Origin: Alphaproteobacteria bacterium
GTDB taxonomy: Bacteria; Pseudomonadota; Alphaproteobacteria; SHVP01
Assembly (NCBI GenBank): GCA_009694165.1
Contig: SHVP01000006.1
Coordinates: forward strand, 1 to 51,187
Reading direction: 5' to 3'
DNA: 51,187 bases
This document shows, piece after piece, positions 1 to 8,399 of this stretch. The notes under the pieces were generated by a model. It was not told where the DNA came from. It did no database searches and saw nothing but the letters and a program-made list of their open reading frames with translations. Position 1 is the stretch's first letter. Every line of letters starts with the position of its first letter. A program made the position numbers and the translations under genes.

Positions 1-351
1 ACACAGGCTCAGCATCACCGCCGCGCTCCCGAGATCCTTGGCCCGTCGCGACATGTCGTGCTGTTCGACCGAGATCCGGTCGATCGTCGCTTCGATGGCG
101 GTGTTGAGCAATTCGACGATCAGGACGATCAGTAGGCTGGCGAGCAGCAGCACGCGCTCGACGGCAGAAAGTTCGACCAATAGCGCGATCGGGACGAGCA
201 CGACGCAAAGCGCCAGCTCCTGACGAAACGCAGTTTCTGCCAAACCCGCGCGGAGGCCGTTCCACGAGTGGCCGGTCGCCGCCACCAGCCGGGCAAGGCC
301 GCGCTCGGTCTTGTGCGGGTTGGGCGGGGCGGCAGGGGGCGGGCTGGACAA
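1..351 (-). CDS. dgkA: diacylglycerol kinase, DgkA type (3' end outside window)
   Basis: Integral membrane kinase that phosphorylates diacylglycerol to phosphatidic acid with ATP. The visible reading frame matches DgkA along its length: a K-x-E-R-G-L-A-R-L N-terminus, the S-W-N-G-L-R amphipathic stretch, A-F-R-Q-E-L, the E-L-L-N-T-A-I-E-A segment with its catalytic and metal-binding acidic residues, and D-R-I-S-V-E-Q-H followed by S-R-R-A-K-D-L-G-S-A-A. The last membrane helix runs off the window. I chose a TTG start at 351 because a GAGGA Shine-Dalgarno lies 9 bases upstream and no ATG or GTG is suitably placed. It starts 22 bases after the stop of the sulfatase-type gene on the same strand, so the two are probably one operon. 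A lipid headgroup transferase would release diacylglycerol and DgkA would recycle it. Identity is secure; the start is less so. Confidence 0.9.
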   Translation of the reverse strand, partial: MSSPPPAAPPNPHKTERGLARLVAATGHSWNGLRAGLAETAFRQELALCVVLVPIALLVELSAVERVLLLASLLIVLIVELLNTAIEATIDRISVEQHDMSRRAKDLGSAAVMLSLC

Positions 352-373
352 CGGCGGAGGTCCTCGGCGGCCT

Positions 374-2308
374 TCAGTGACGCGCCAGCTTGAGGTCGCC
401 GCGGCGATAGGCGCCGCTGGCAACCTGGTAATAGCTGATGGCCTCGTCAATGAGGCGACGCGACAGGTCGTCGTCCGGCTCGACGCGGCCGCTCGCCGCG
501 TTGAGCACGCGCGCCCGTCGATTGGGCTTCAATTCGACGACGCGGCCGTCCTCGTAATACCCGACCGTCTGGTAGTTGGCGATCAACGCGCGCTGGTGGT
601 CGCGGCCCTCGCGCAAAATGTCCTGACCAAAAAACCGAGACCGGTAGCTGACATTGAGCAGGCCGAGCAGCGTCGGCGACACATCGATTTGCGAGGCGAT
701 CGTGTCGACGACGGCGGGGCCGATGTGGCGCGGTGCATAGATCACCATCGGGATGTGGTAGTTCTCGATCGGCAGCTCGGTGCGGCCGCGACCCTTGTGA
801 GTGTGATCGGCCAGGAAGATGAAGACGGTGTCGTCGAACCATGGCCGCTTGCGAGCGTCGGCGATGAACTGGCCGATCGCCCAGTCGGTGTACTTGACCG
901 CTCCTTCACGTCCGGTCTTGGATGGAATGTCGATCCGACCCTCCGGATAGGTGTACGGCCGGTGGTTCGAGGTCGTCATGATGTGGGCGTAAAATTTCTT
1001 GCCGGTCTCCCACCGCTTGTCGAGTTCGCGGATGGCCAGCGCAAACAGATCTTCGTCTGCGACGCCCCAGATATTCTCGGCATGGATGTCCTTGGCGGCG
1101 AGCGCCGATCGGTCGATCACCGTGTAGCCGTTGCCGCGAAAAAAGGTCGCCATATTGTCGAAATAGGCGTAGCCGCCGTAGAGGTAGAGCGCCTCGTAGT
1201 CCAACGTCCGGAACACCTTCCCGACGGTGAACAAGTCGGCGTTGTCGGGCCGCTTGACGATGGAGTTTCCCGGCGTCGGCGGGATCGACAAGGCCACCGC
1301 TTCGAGGCCGCGGACGGTGCGCGTACCGGTGGCGTAAAGGCGCGTGAACAGCAACCCCTCGCGCGCCATCTGGTCCATGTTGGGCGTTAAGTTCTGCTTG
1401 TTGCCAAACGCGGTCATGAACTCCGCGCTGAAGCTTTCGATCGTGACCATGACGACATTCAGCCGCTTGGCCGGCCCGGCGCCGACGATTTGGCGATCAT
1501 AGGGGCGCTGCGATACTTCCTCGACTGGGCGCAGCGATAATTCGATCGCCAGCCGGCGGAGAGCCTGCTGTTCGGGCACCGTCCGGTAGAAGCGGTCGTA
1601 GTCGATCTCATTGGCCCAGAACGCGTGCCAAATGTCGAAATAGCCGTTGCCCGCCACTTCGTTGACGATGGCATCGTGCGAGAAATCCTTGTAGCGGGCG
1701 TCGAGGCCGACATAGGAGAGGAACGGGGCCGCCAGCCAGATCGCGAGTAGCGCCAGGCGTTGCCGCGCAAGACCACCGGGACCGGCCAGCGTGGGCCAGA
1801 TCCAGCGCATCACCGCGGCCCACGCCAGCAAGACGACGACGCCCAAGATTCCGAACAGCAGAGGCAGATTGTAGGACTCGCGAATGTTGCCGATCACCTC
1901 GTGGGTATAGATGAGGTAATCGACAGCGATGAAATTGAACCGCGAGGTGAACTCGTTCCAGAACGTCACCTCCGATGCGGCGGTGAAGGCGGCCAGGCCG
2001 ATCAGGGGCAACAGCAAGATCGCCATCGTTACCGGCAAGCCGCGTCCCCGTCGGCTCGGCCACAGGGCGACGACCAACGCCAGGGGCGCGAGGAAGTACG
2101 CGGCGACGCCGATATCGAAGACGAGCCCGATGAGGAACGCCGCGATCAATCGCGGTTTCACCAGCGACGGGTCGGCGCTCCACAGGACCACCGCGGCCCG
2201 TACCGCGGCATTGAGCGCGATGAAGGCGAGGAGGAGCCGGAACAGCGCGAGATAGCGTCCGGGGAAGACAACGGAACGGGCGGCCGCGGCGCGGCGAGCA
2301 AAGGACAT
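374..2308 (-). CDS. LTA synthase / OpgB-like membrane phosphoglycerol transferase (sulfatase family)
   Basis: A 644-residue alkaline-phosphatase-superfamily membrane protein. About five hydrophobic helices fill residues 20-200, and a periplasmic sulfatase-type domain fills about 280-620. Visible active-site elements are the first metal-ligand Glu in V-T-I-E-S-F-S (about 290), a Thr-rich nucleophile region G-T-R-T-V-R-G-L-E (about 330), and the second metal cluster L-A-D-H-T-H-K-G-R-G (about 500) followed by N-Y-H-I-P. Members of the family (LtaS, OpgB/MdoB, phosphoethanolamine transferases) move glycerol-phosphate or similar headgroups from phospholipids onto acceptors and release diacylglycerol. 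Alphaproteobacteria make no lipoteichoic acid, so an osmoregulated glucan or other envelope glycan is the likely acceptor, though substrate cannot be read from sequence. The dgkA gene just downstream supports a diacylglycerol-releasing reaction. It is divergent from the SDR gene. Confidence 0.85.
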   Translation of the reverse strand: MSFARRAAAARSVVFPGRYLALFRLLLAFIALNAAVRAAVVLWSADPSLVKPRLIAAFLIGLVFDIGVAAYFLAPLALVVALWPSRRGRGLPVTMAILLLPLIGLAAFTAASEVTFWNEFTSRFNFIAVDYLIYTHEVIGNIRESYNLPLLFGILGVVVLLAWAAVMRWIWPTLAGPGGLARQRLALLAIWLAAPFLSYVGLDARYKDFSHDAIVNEVAGNGYFDIWHAFWANEIDYDRFYRTVPEQQALRRLAIELSLRPVEEVSQRPYDRQIVGAGPAKRLNVVMVTIESFSAEFMTAFGNKQNLTPNMDQMAREGLLFTRLYATGTRTVRGLEAVALSIPPTPGNSIVKRPDNADLFTVGKVFRTLDYEALYLYGGYAYFDNMATFFRGNGYTVIDRSALAAKDIHAENIWGVADEDLFALAIRELDKRWETGKKFYAHIMTTSNHRPYTYPEGRIDIPSKTGREGAVKYTDWAIGQFIADARKRPWFDDTVFIFLADHTHKGRGRTELPIENYHIPMVIYAPRHIGPAVVDTIASQIDVSPTLLGLLNVSYRSRFFGQDILREGRDHQRALIANYQTVGYYEDGRVVELKPNRRARVLNAASGRVEPDDDLSRRLIDEAISYYQVASGAYRRGDLKLARH

Positions 2309-2400
2309 CGAGAAAAGACTACTCCCTGGCGCCGTCGGGGCGTCAATCGAGCCGGTACCATGTCGGGCGGTGCCCCCCGTAGCGGGTTCAGCCGTGTTAG

Positions 2401-2416
2401 GCCCAAAATTCTGGGC
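2401..2416. promoter_or_regulatory. near-perfect 16-base palindrome in a divergent promoter region
   Basis: GCCCAAAATTCTGGGC is symmetric at 7 of 8 position pairs. It lies between the leftward sulfatase gene and the rightward SDR gene and could be an operator. No regulator gene is adjacent and no family is assigned. Confidence 0.25.
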
Positions 2417-2451
2417 GGATCGGGATGACGGGGTGCCCCATCAACCGTACG

Positions 2452-2465
2452 ATTGTGGCGACAAT
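2452..2465. promoter_or_regulatory. inverted repeat ATTGT-N4-ACAAT upstream of the SDR gene
   Basis: A perfect 5-base inverted repeat with a 4-base spacer, 48 bases upstream of the chosen SDR start. This is a size typical of dimeric repressor sites. It is short enough to occur by chance, so the call is tentative. Confidence 0.25.
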
Positions 2466-2512
2466 ACGGCGCGGCCCGCCGGGCGGCCACCAAGAAAAGT
2501 GGGGTAAGGCCA

Positions 2513-3292
2513 GTGGACCTGGTTATTCGCGGTCGTCGGGCGATCGTCTGCGGGGCGAGCAAGGGACTCGGTCGCGGCTGTGCCCTGGCGCTCGCCGCCG
2601 AAGGCGTCGACCTTGTGATCAACGCCCGCGGAACGGTTGAGCTCGAAAAGGTGGCCGAGTCGATCCGCGCGCTGCATGGCGCCAAGGTTGCGACCGTGGC
2701 TGCCGACATCACCACGCCCGCTGGCCGCGACGCGGTGCTGGTGGCCTATCCAGCGCCCGACATCGTGATCACCAACGCCGGCGGACCGCCGCCCGGCGAC
2801 TTCCGCGACTGGACACGCGAACACTGGATCAAGGCGCTCGACGCCAACATGTCGGCGCCGATCGAACTGATCAAGGCGACCGTGGATGGCATGGTGACGC
2901 GACGGTTTGGACGCATCGTCAACATCACTTCGGCTGCGGTCCGTCAGCCGATCGATAACCTTGGCCTGTCGAACGGGGCGCGGGCAGGCCTGACCGGGTT
3001 CGTCGCCGGTCTCGCCGGCAAGACCGTGCGGCACAACGTTACCATCAACAATATCTTGCCCGGATCGTTCGATACCGATCGCCTGCGCGCCACGACCGCC
3101 GCCCTCGCGACGCAGTCGGGCCGCCCGATCGAGGCCGTTCACGCCGAGCGTGCGGCGCATAATCCTGCCGGCCGCTTCGGCACGCCGGCCGAGTTCGGTG
3201 CCGCTTGTGCGTTCCTCTGCAGCGTCCACGCCGGCCATATCACCGGCGCCAACCTGCTGCTCGACGGCGGTGCTTTTCCCGGGACGTTGTGA
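2513..3292 (+). CDS. short-chain dehydrogenase/reductase with atypical active site
   Basis: A 259-residue SDR. The NAD(P)-binding G-A-S-K-G-L-G motif is near residue 13, N-A-G-G near 88, and the substrate-side serine sits in N-I-T-S-A-A near 140. The C-terminus has the usual G-A-N-L-L-L-D-G-G signature. The classical Y-x-x-x-K pair is replaced: at the equivalent place the sequence reads L-S-N-G-A-R-A-G-L, so Lys becomes Arg and Tyr becomes Ser by simple alignment. I remember L-S-N-x-x-R variants in a divergent FabG-like subgroup, so this is probably a subfamily trait, but ordinary SDR chemistry should not be assumed. The GTG at 2513 is preferred over an upstream ATG at 2453 because G-G-G-G-T-A-A-G-G lies just ahead and homologous sequence begins here. 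It ends 4 bases from the convergent cyclase gene. Confidence 0.82.
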   Translation: MDLVIRGRRAIVCGASKGLGRGCALALAAEGVDLVINARGTVELEKVAESIRALHGAKVATVAADITTPAGRDAVLVAYPAPDIVITNAGGPPPGDFRDWTREHWIKALDANMSAPIELIKATVDGMVTRRFGRIVNITSAAVRQPIDNLGLSNGARAGLTGFVAGLAGKTVRHNVTINNILPGSFDTDRLRATTAALATQSGRPIEAVHAERAAHNPAGRFGTPAEFGAACAFLCSVHAGHITGANLLLDGGAFPGTL

Positions 3293-3296
3293 GGCA

Positions 3297-4613
3297 TCAC
3301 GCCGAAGACGGGTCGAGATCGATGGCGTGGATCAACAGTGGGTCGTTACGGCCGCGAATGGTTACTTCGCCGATCGGTCGGACGCGGAATCCGTCGCTGG
3401 CCAGTCGACGGGTCGCACCGGTGATCAGGATACGGGTGCCATAGCTCTTGTTGAGTTCCTGCAATCGGGAGGCAGTGTTAACGGCGTCGCCGAGTAACGT
3501 GTAGGTCAGGCGCTCACCCGCACCGATGGTCCCGCCGATCACCGTGCCGCTGTTGATGCCGATGCGGGTCGTCAGGCGGACGTTGCCGGCGAACACGCGC
3601 TCGGCGAGGGCGCCTTGGATCGCCGCCGCCGCCCTGATGGCGCTGGCGGCGTGGCGTTCGTTGGCGAGCGGCATGTTGAAGCTGGCGAACAGCCCATCGC
3701 CGATGAAGCTGTTGATCACGCCGCCCTGCTGCTGGATCGGTTCGATCACTGCCTCGAGGTACTGGTTGAGGATGGCGATCCGCGTTGCCGGCGGCAGGTG
3801 TTCGGACAGCGTTGTGAAGCCCTCGATGTCGGTAAACATCAACGTCGCCTCGCGGGTCTCGCCGGCCAGGCGGCCGCCGCCGGTTTGCTTGAGCAATTGG
3901 CTGGCAACGCTCTCGCTCACATACTTGCCGAAGGTGGCGCGAATGCGTTGGCGCTCGAGCAGCCCTTCGACCATGCGATTGAAGCGCGACGTCAGCTGCC
4001 CGATCTCCTCGTTCGAAGTGACCGGCAGGCGTATCGACAGCTCACCATCGGCGATCTTCCCCATGCCGACGTCGAGACGGCCGAGCGGGCGGGTCAGCGA
4101 GCGCGCGACCAAAAACAGGGTCACGACAAGACCGAAGGCCGAGGCAAACAGATCGATGGCGATCTCGCTTATCAAGCGTTCACCGTCGTAGCTGAACAGT
4201 TCGCCCGCGATCAGCGTCAACGGGCCCACCGCCACGAAGAAGAGGGCGACGCCGATCTTGAGGGCGAAACGGCCGAAGAACAGCCCAAGGTTCACCTTAT
4301 GCTGCTCGAACAGAAATGTCGGGAGACACTCGAGATAGCCGCTAATCAGGAAATAGACGACGACGAAAATGAAGATTAGCTGGATGACCAGTGTCAGCAC
4401 GGTGTCGGTCCAGCCTGGCGGTGGCAACTCCGACACCATCGCCAACGGCGACAGATCGGGAACGATCAGCGGCGCGATCAGGCGATAGAAGAGCGGCGGC
4501 AGATACAGCAGGAACGCGAGGCGGGCCGAATTCAGCGGAAGCTGCGTCAGCGGTCGCTCAATGGCGGCGAAGTCTCGGCCGGTAGCCAGGAAACCGCGAA
4601 TCGGTGCAAACAA
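3297..4613 (-). CDS. membrane-bound HAMP-linked adenylate/guanylate cyclase (class III)
   Basis: A 438-residue signalling protein. The N-terminal third carries about four hydrophobic segments (residues 30-185). A HAMP linker follows (about 185-240, with N-E-E-I-G-Q-L-T-S-R-F-N), then a class III cyclase domain (about 255-430). Both metal-binding aspartates are visible: F-T-D-I-E-G-F-T near 260 and I-G-D-G-L near 303. The transition-state region L-G-D-A-V-N-T-A-S-R-L is present. The base-recognising Lys usually found as K-x-I-G-D is Ser here (N-S-F-I-G-D), so nucleotide choice, or even activity, is uncertain. No separate periplasmic sensor domain is evident, so the membrane part may sense the signal. 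The gene faces the SDR gene tail to tail. Confidence 0.87.
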   Translation of the reverse strand: MFAPIRGFLATGRDFAAIERPLTQLPLNSARLAFLLYLPPLFYRLIAPLIVPDLSPLAMVSELPPPGWTDTVLTLVIQLIFIFVVVYFLISGYLECLPTFLFEQHKVNLGLFFGRFALKIGVALFFVAVGPLTLIAGELFSYDGERLISEIAIDLFASAFGLVVTLFLVARSLTRPLGRLDVGMGKIADGELSIRLPVTSNEEIGQLTSRFNRMVEGLLERQRIRATFGKYVSESVASQLLKQTGGGRLAGETREATLMFTDIEGFTTLSEHLPPATRIAILNQYLEAVIEPIQQQGGVINSFIGDGLFASFNMPLANERHAASAIRAAAAIQGALAERVFAGNVRLTTRIGINSGTVIGGTIGAGERLTYTLLGDAVNTASRLQELNKSYGTRILITGATRRLASDGFRVRPIGEVTIRGRNDPLLIHAIDLDPSSA

Positions 4614-4640
4614 TCGACGTGCGCCGAGGTGGAGCCCGAT

Positions 4641-4862
4641 CTATAGGTAGACGAGGCCGAGCACGCCGTTCTGCAGGAGGATCGCAGGGACGCCGACGAC
4701 GGTGGTGAAAATGGGCGTAATGACCATGTCGATGGCGAAAGGTGCGGCCATCGCAAGGTAGTAGCGTCGTTCGATCGAGCGCCGGGTGTCGGCGTAGCGA
4801 CGGGCGGAAGCGATGGCGCCACCTCGGCGTGGACACGGGGTTCGTCGTGTCGCGAGGCTAGT
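4641..4862 (-). pseudogene. short membrane-like open frame without a start at its expected N-terminus
   Basis: In the 420 bases between the cyclase start and psd, one leftward frame is open for 73 codons. It encodes R-R-Y-A-D-T-R-R-S-I-E-R-R-Y-Y followed by a hydrophobic run ending G-L-V-Y-L. The only in-frame ATG is at 4751 and would give 36 residues; the charged part before it has no ATG, GTG or TTG. It could be the remnant of a small membrane protein or lipoprotein, or chance. I recognise no family. Nothing else coding is visible in 4614-5033. Confidence 0.22.
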
Positions 4863-5033
4863 TCAGGTCCGCCGGTAAGGCCAGGTCGGCGCCCGCGGCG
4901 CGACACCGTTTCGTCCTTTACAACACCGGCACGGAGGGGGATGTTCCGGTCGCCTTTCCGGGCGGTGCCCGGCTTGTTCGCCGCGCCGACCCTGGTTGTG
5001 GTGATATCCACTCACTGTGACGAGGTTCTTTGC

Positions 5034-5729
5034 ATGCCTTCGGAGTTTCGCACTCTCTTTCCTCCCCTGCATCGTGAAGGGATTCGCTTCGTCGCCATTG
5101 CCGCCGTGGCGACGGCGGGGTTGTTTTGGCTCGCCCAGCCACTCGGCTGGGTCGGTCTCGTGTTCACCCTTTGGGTCGCCTATTTCTTCCGCGATCCGCC
5201 ACGGGTCACGCCGAATCGGCTCGGATTGGTCGTCAGTCCGGCCGACGGCGTCGTACAGTCGATCGAAGAAGCGATCCCGCCGGTGGAACTCGACCTTGGC
5301 GCGGAGCCGCGCTGGCGCATCGCGGTATTCATGAACGTCTTCAACGTGCACGTGAATCGCGTGCCGGCCGCCGGAGAAATCGTCCAGTTGTCCTATCGCG
5401 CGGGGGCGTTTTTTAATGCCGCGTCCGACAAGGCGAGCACGGCCAACGAACGCCAGGCGATCAGGATGCGGACGACCGAGGGCAAGGATATCGCCATCGT
5501 TCAAATCGCCGGGCTGATAGCCCGTCGAATTCTGTGTACCCTGGTCGAGCGCCAACAGGTACGTGCCGGCGAGCGGCTTGGAATGATCCGCTTCGGCAGC
5601 CGTGTCGACGTGTATTTGGATCGCGGCATGGTGCCACTGGTGCTGGTCGGTCAGCGCGCCGTCGCCGGCGAAACCGTGCTGGCCGATAGCCGGTCGGACG
5701 AAGGTTTGCGTCAAGGTGACTCGCAATGA
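5034..5729 (+). CDS. psd: phosphatidylserine decarboxylase, short (PSD-A) form
   Basis: Converts phosphatidylserine to phosphatidylethanolamine using a pyruvoyl group made by self-cleavage. The product is 231 residues, the short type usual in alphaproteobacteria. An N-terminal hydrophobic stretch (about residues 12-40) is followed by the catalytic fold. F-M-N-V-F-N-V-H-V-N-R lies near residue 100, and the cleavage site reads R-F-G-S-R (Gly-Ser near 187), the PSD-A version of L-G-S-T. The ATG at 5034 has GAGG 8 bases upstream; an ATG at 4941 would add 31 residues without family character. The stop overlaps the pssA start as ATGA, so the two consecutive pathway enzymes are translationally coupled. 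Confidence 0.95.
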   Translation: MPSEFRTLFPPLHREGIRFVAIAAVATAGLFWLAQPLGWVGLVFTLWVAYFFRDPPRVTPNRLGLVVSPADGVVQSIEEAIPPVELDLGAEPRWRIAVFMNVFNVHVNRVPAAGEIVQLSYRAGAFFNAASDKASTANERQAIRMRTTEGKDIAIVQIAGLIARRILCTLVERQQVRAGERLGMIRFGSRVDVYLDRGMVPLVLVGQRAVAGETVLADSRSDEGLRQGDSQ

Positions 5730-6532
5730 CGATGCTGCGGCGATCAGACAGGCGGCTGCGGGCCCTGTCGTTCAACAATCTTCTGCCGAACGCTTTGACG
5801 GTGCTTGCCTTGTGCGCGGCGATGACGGCGATCCGCTTCACGCTGTTGCAACGCTGGGAGCTCGCGGTGATGGCCCTGGTGGTGGCCGGCGTGCTCGACG
5901 GTCTGGACGGACGGTTGGCCCGCCTCCTCAATGCGACCACACGCTTCGGGGCTGAACTCGACAGCCTGTCAGATTTCATCGCCTTTGGCATTGCCCCCGG
6001 CCTGATGATGTACCTGTGGGCGGGCCAACAACTGGGCGATCTCGGCTGGATCACCGCCCTCGCCTATGTCACCTGCTGCGCGCTTCGCTTGGCGCGGTTC
6101 AACGTGAGCCAGGACGACCCCAGCCGTCCGCATTGGTCGCGGCTGTTCTTCATCGGCCTATCCACGCCTAGCGCCGCCGGCCTGGTCATTCTGCCCCTCA
6201 TGGTCAGTTTTCAATGGGGCGAATCGCCGTGGCGCTCGCCGGAGCTGGTGGCGCTGCTGCAGTTGCTGGCCGCCTTCCTGATGGTGAGCCGAATCCGCAC
6301 CTATTCGCTGAAGCGGGTGCGCATCCGCCGCAAGCATTTGCTACCGGCGCTCACGGTGGTCGCGCTGATGGCCGCGATGCTGGTCAGTTATCCCTGGGTC
6401 TTGCTGCCGGCCATTGCGGTAGCCTACGTCGCTAGCATCCCGTTCTCGCTGTGGGCCTACTACCGCCTGTCACGGGCGCCGGCCGTCGCGGAACCGCCGG
6501 TGGCCTTGTCGCGCGACGATGCCGCCGAATAG
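5726..6532 (+). CDS. pssA: CDP-diacylglycerol-serine O-phosphatidyltransferase
   Basis: Makes phosphatidylserine from CDP-diacylglycerol and serine, feeding the decarboxylase encoded just upstream. The product is 268 residues with about seven hydrophobic segments. The CDP-alcohol phosphotransferase signature D-G-x2-A-R-x8-G-x3-D-x3-D is complete at residues 58-78 (D-G-L-D-G-R-L-A-R, then G-A-E-L-D-S-L-S-D). The start overlaps the psd stop by four bases; a second ATG two codons in is an alternative. The tail after residue 250 is hydrophilic and unremarkable. Confidence 0.95.
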   Translation: MTMLRRSDRRLRALSFNNLLPNALTVLALCAAMTAIRFTLLQRWELAVMALVVAGVLDGLDGRLARLLNATTRFGAELDSLSDFIAFGIAPGLMMYLWAGQQLGDLGWITALAYVTCCALRLARFNVSQDDPSRPHWSRLFFIGLSTPSAAGLVILPLMVSFQWGESPWRSPELVALLQLLAAFLMVSRIRTYSLKRVRIRRKHLLPALTVVALMAAMLVSYPWVLLPAIAVAYVASIPFSLWAYYRLSRAPAVAEPPVALSRDDAAE

Positions 6533-6566
6533 CTGGCCGCCAGCGTGACGGCGATAAGACACCATC

Positions 6567-8384
6567 ATGCCCGGTGATCGCGACACGTCGTCGGCACGAA
6601 CGGCCCTGGCGCAAGCGGAAACCGCCTTTCATGCCGGCCGCTTCGCCGAAACCATCGCCCAGTGCGAGCGGGCGCTGGCCCAAGAACCAAGACTGATCCC
6701 TGCCTTGCTTCTGTTGTCGGCCGCGGCCCAGCGACAGGGCAATCTGAAGCGCGCGCTCGCCGTCCTCGAACAGGTCGCGGTCCTCGCGCCGAATTCGGCG
6801 CAATCGTTCTTCAACCTGGGGGCCGTCCGCAGCCAGATCGGCGACATCGACGGTGCCATCGCCGCCCTCGAGAAGTCCCTGGCAATGCAGGCGTCGCCGG
6901 CGACGCGGATCCTGCTTGCCGAGGTCTGCAATGCACGAGGCAATGCGGCGATGCCGCACGATCCGGTCAGCGCTGCGAGTGACTTCGACCGCGCGGTCAC
7001 GCTCGCGCCCGGCGAGGCCGGCTACCGCCTCAATCTCGGCAATGCGTTGATCGCGGCCGGGGACGTCGCCCGTGCGATCGACGTGTTGCGGCAGGCGGTG
7101 GCCCGCTCGGCCGGGCTGGTCGAGGCCCGGATCAGTCTGTCGGCTGCCTTGATCGAGGCGGGTCAGATGGCGGACGCGATCCGAGAGGCCGAGCGAGCCG
7201 TGCGCGACTCGGGCGGCGACATGCGGGCGCGCTTGAACCTGGCGAGTGCCCTGGTGCGTTCCGGTCGCGGCGAGGAGGGTGTCTCGACCTATCTGACCAT
7301 CGTGGCGGCAGAGCCTGGCGAAACGCGGGCGTGGCTCAATCTCGGCAACGCGCTGCAGGAACTAGCGCGGCTCGATGAAGCGGTGGCGGCCTATGATCGC
7401 GCCTTGGCAATCGACCCCGCGTCCTTGGTCGCGCGCCAGCAGCGCGGCCTGGCGCTGCTCTTAGCCGGTCGGTTAGGGCAAGGCTGGAAGGCGTTTCTCG
7501 AGCGCGACTCGATGCAGCTACGCGCGCACGAATTCTGGCGCGCGCCGTTGCCCGCCGATCTGCACGGGCGCACTGTCCTGTTGCGCCGCGACCAGGGCCT
7601 TGGCGACGAGATTTTTTTTCTACGCTTCGTTCCCGCGCTCAAGGCGCGCGGCGCCCGCGTGTTCTACGAGCCGGGGTCGAAGCTCGTCCAGCTCTTGCAG
7701 CATCATCCGCTGTTGGACGGGGTGGTCAGCGGTTTCTTCGCCGGCGGTCCGGCCGACCATGTCGTTGCCAGCGGTGACCTCCCATATGTCCTCGGTTGCG
7801 GCGATGCCGATTGGCCCCCGTCGATCGTTCTAACCCCGTCGCCGGCTGCGCTCGCTGCGGCCGACCGGATCCTGCGGACATGCGGCCCACCGCCCTATGT
7901 CGGCGTCACTTGGCGCGCCGGAACCGCCAACGACAAACGGGCATTGTTCAAGGAGACTCCGTTCGACGGTCTGGCCGCGGCGCTGGCCCCGCTGACGGCG
8001 ACCGTCGTCTCGCTCCAGCGCGAGCCGCGGGCGGGCGAAGTCGGCGACCTGGCGCATCGCCTCGGTCGCACCGTCGCGGATCTGGCGGCCCTGAACGAGG
8101 ACCTCGCCACGATGCTCGCCCTCCTCGCCCGCCTCGATGACTACGTGTGCGTCTCCAACACCAACGTTCATCTCCGCCAGGCGGCGGCGCGGCCCTCGCG
8201 CGTGCTTATTCCGACACCGGAATTCCGCTGGCGGGCAGCGGGCGGCGAAAGCTCGTGGTTCCTCGGCACCCGTCTCTACCGGCGGTCGCCCGATCGAACT
8301 TGGACGGCGGCGTTTGCCACCCTTTCCCGCGACCTTTCGGCACGTTTTGCCGTCACCGGCGCCGGTGTAGAAGGGACCGTGTAG
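6567..8384 (+). CDS. TPR protein with C-terminal glycosyltransferase-like domain
   Basis: A 605-residue, apparently cytosolic protein. Residues 1-310 are a row of tetratricopeptide repeats, recognisable by recurrent A-x2-x-L-G-x-A and A-L-x-x-x-P patterns such as A-Y-D-R-A-L-A-I-D-P. From about 335 the chain resembles the TPR-linked glycosyltransferases common in alphaproteobacteria (GT9/GT41-like fold). R-D-Q-G-L-G-D-E-I-F is near 340, G-V-T-W-R-A-G-T near 450, and a terminal segment contains S-N-T-N-V-H-L-R. Donor and acceptor are unknown. It starts 34 bases after pssA and is followed after 15 bases by a second glycosyltransferase gene, so the two probably act together on one glycan or protein acceptor. 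The catalytic assignment rests on family resemblance. Confidence 0.75.
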   Translation: MPGDRDTSSARTALAQAETAFHAGRFAETIAQCERALAQEPRLIPALLLLSAAAQRQGNLKRALAVLEQVAVLAPNSAQSFFNLGAVRSQIGDIDGAIAALEKSLAMQASPATRILLAEVCNARGNAAMPHDPVSAASDFDRAVTLAPGEAGYRLNLGNALIAAGDVARAIDVLRQAVARSAGLVEARISLSAALIEAGQMADAIREAERAVRDSGGDMRARLNLASALVRSGRGEEGVSTYLTIVAAEPGETRAWLNLGNALQELARLDEAVAAYDRALAIDPASLVARQQRGLALLLAGRLGQGWKAFLERDSMQLRAHEFWRAPLPADLHGRTVLLRRDQGLGDEIFFLRFVPALKARGARVFYEPGSKLVQLLQHHPLLDGVVSGFFAGGPADHVVASGDLPYVLGCGDADWPPSIVLTPSPAALAAADRILRTCGPPPYVGVTWRAGTANDKRALFKETPFDGLAAALAPLTATVVSLQREPRAGEVGDLAHRLGRTVADLAALNEDLATMLALLARLDDYVCVSNTNVHLRQAAARPSRVLIPTPEFRWRAAGGESSWFLGTRLYRRSPDRTWTAAFATLSRDLSARFAVTGAGVEGTV

Positions 8385-8399
8385 CGAACGGGTACGGGT

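Noticed and set aside
311..1390. Rightward 359-codon open frame opposite the sulfatase-type gene
   Set aside because: No family features, and it lies fully opposite a gene with complete active-site motifs.
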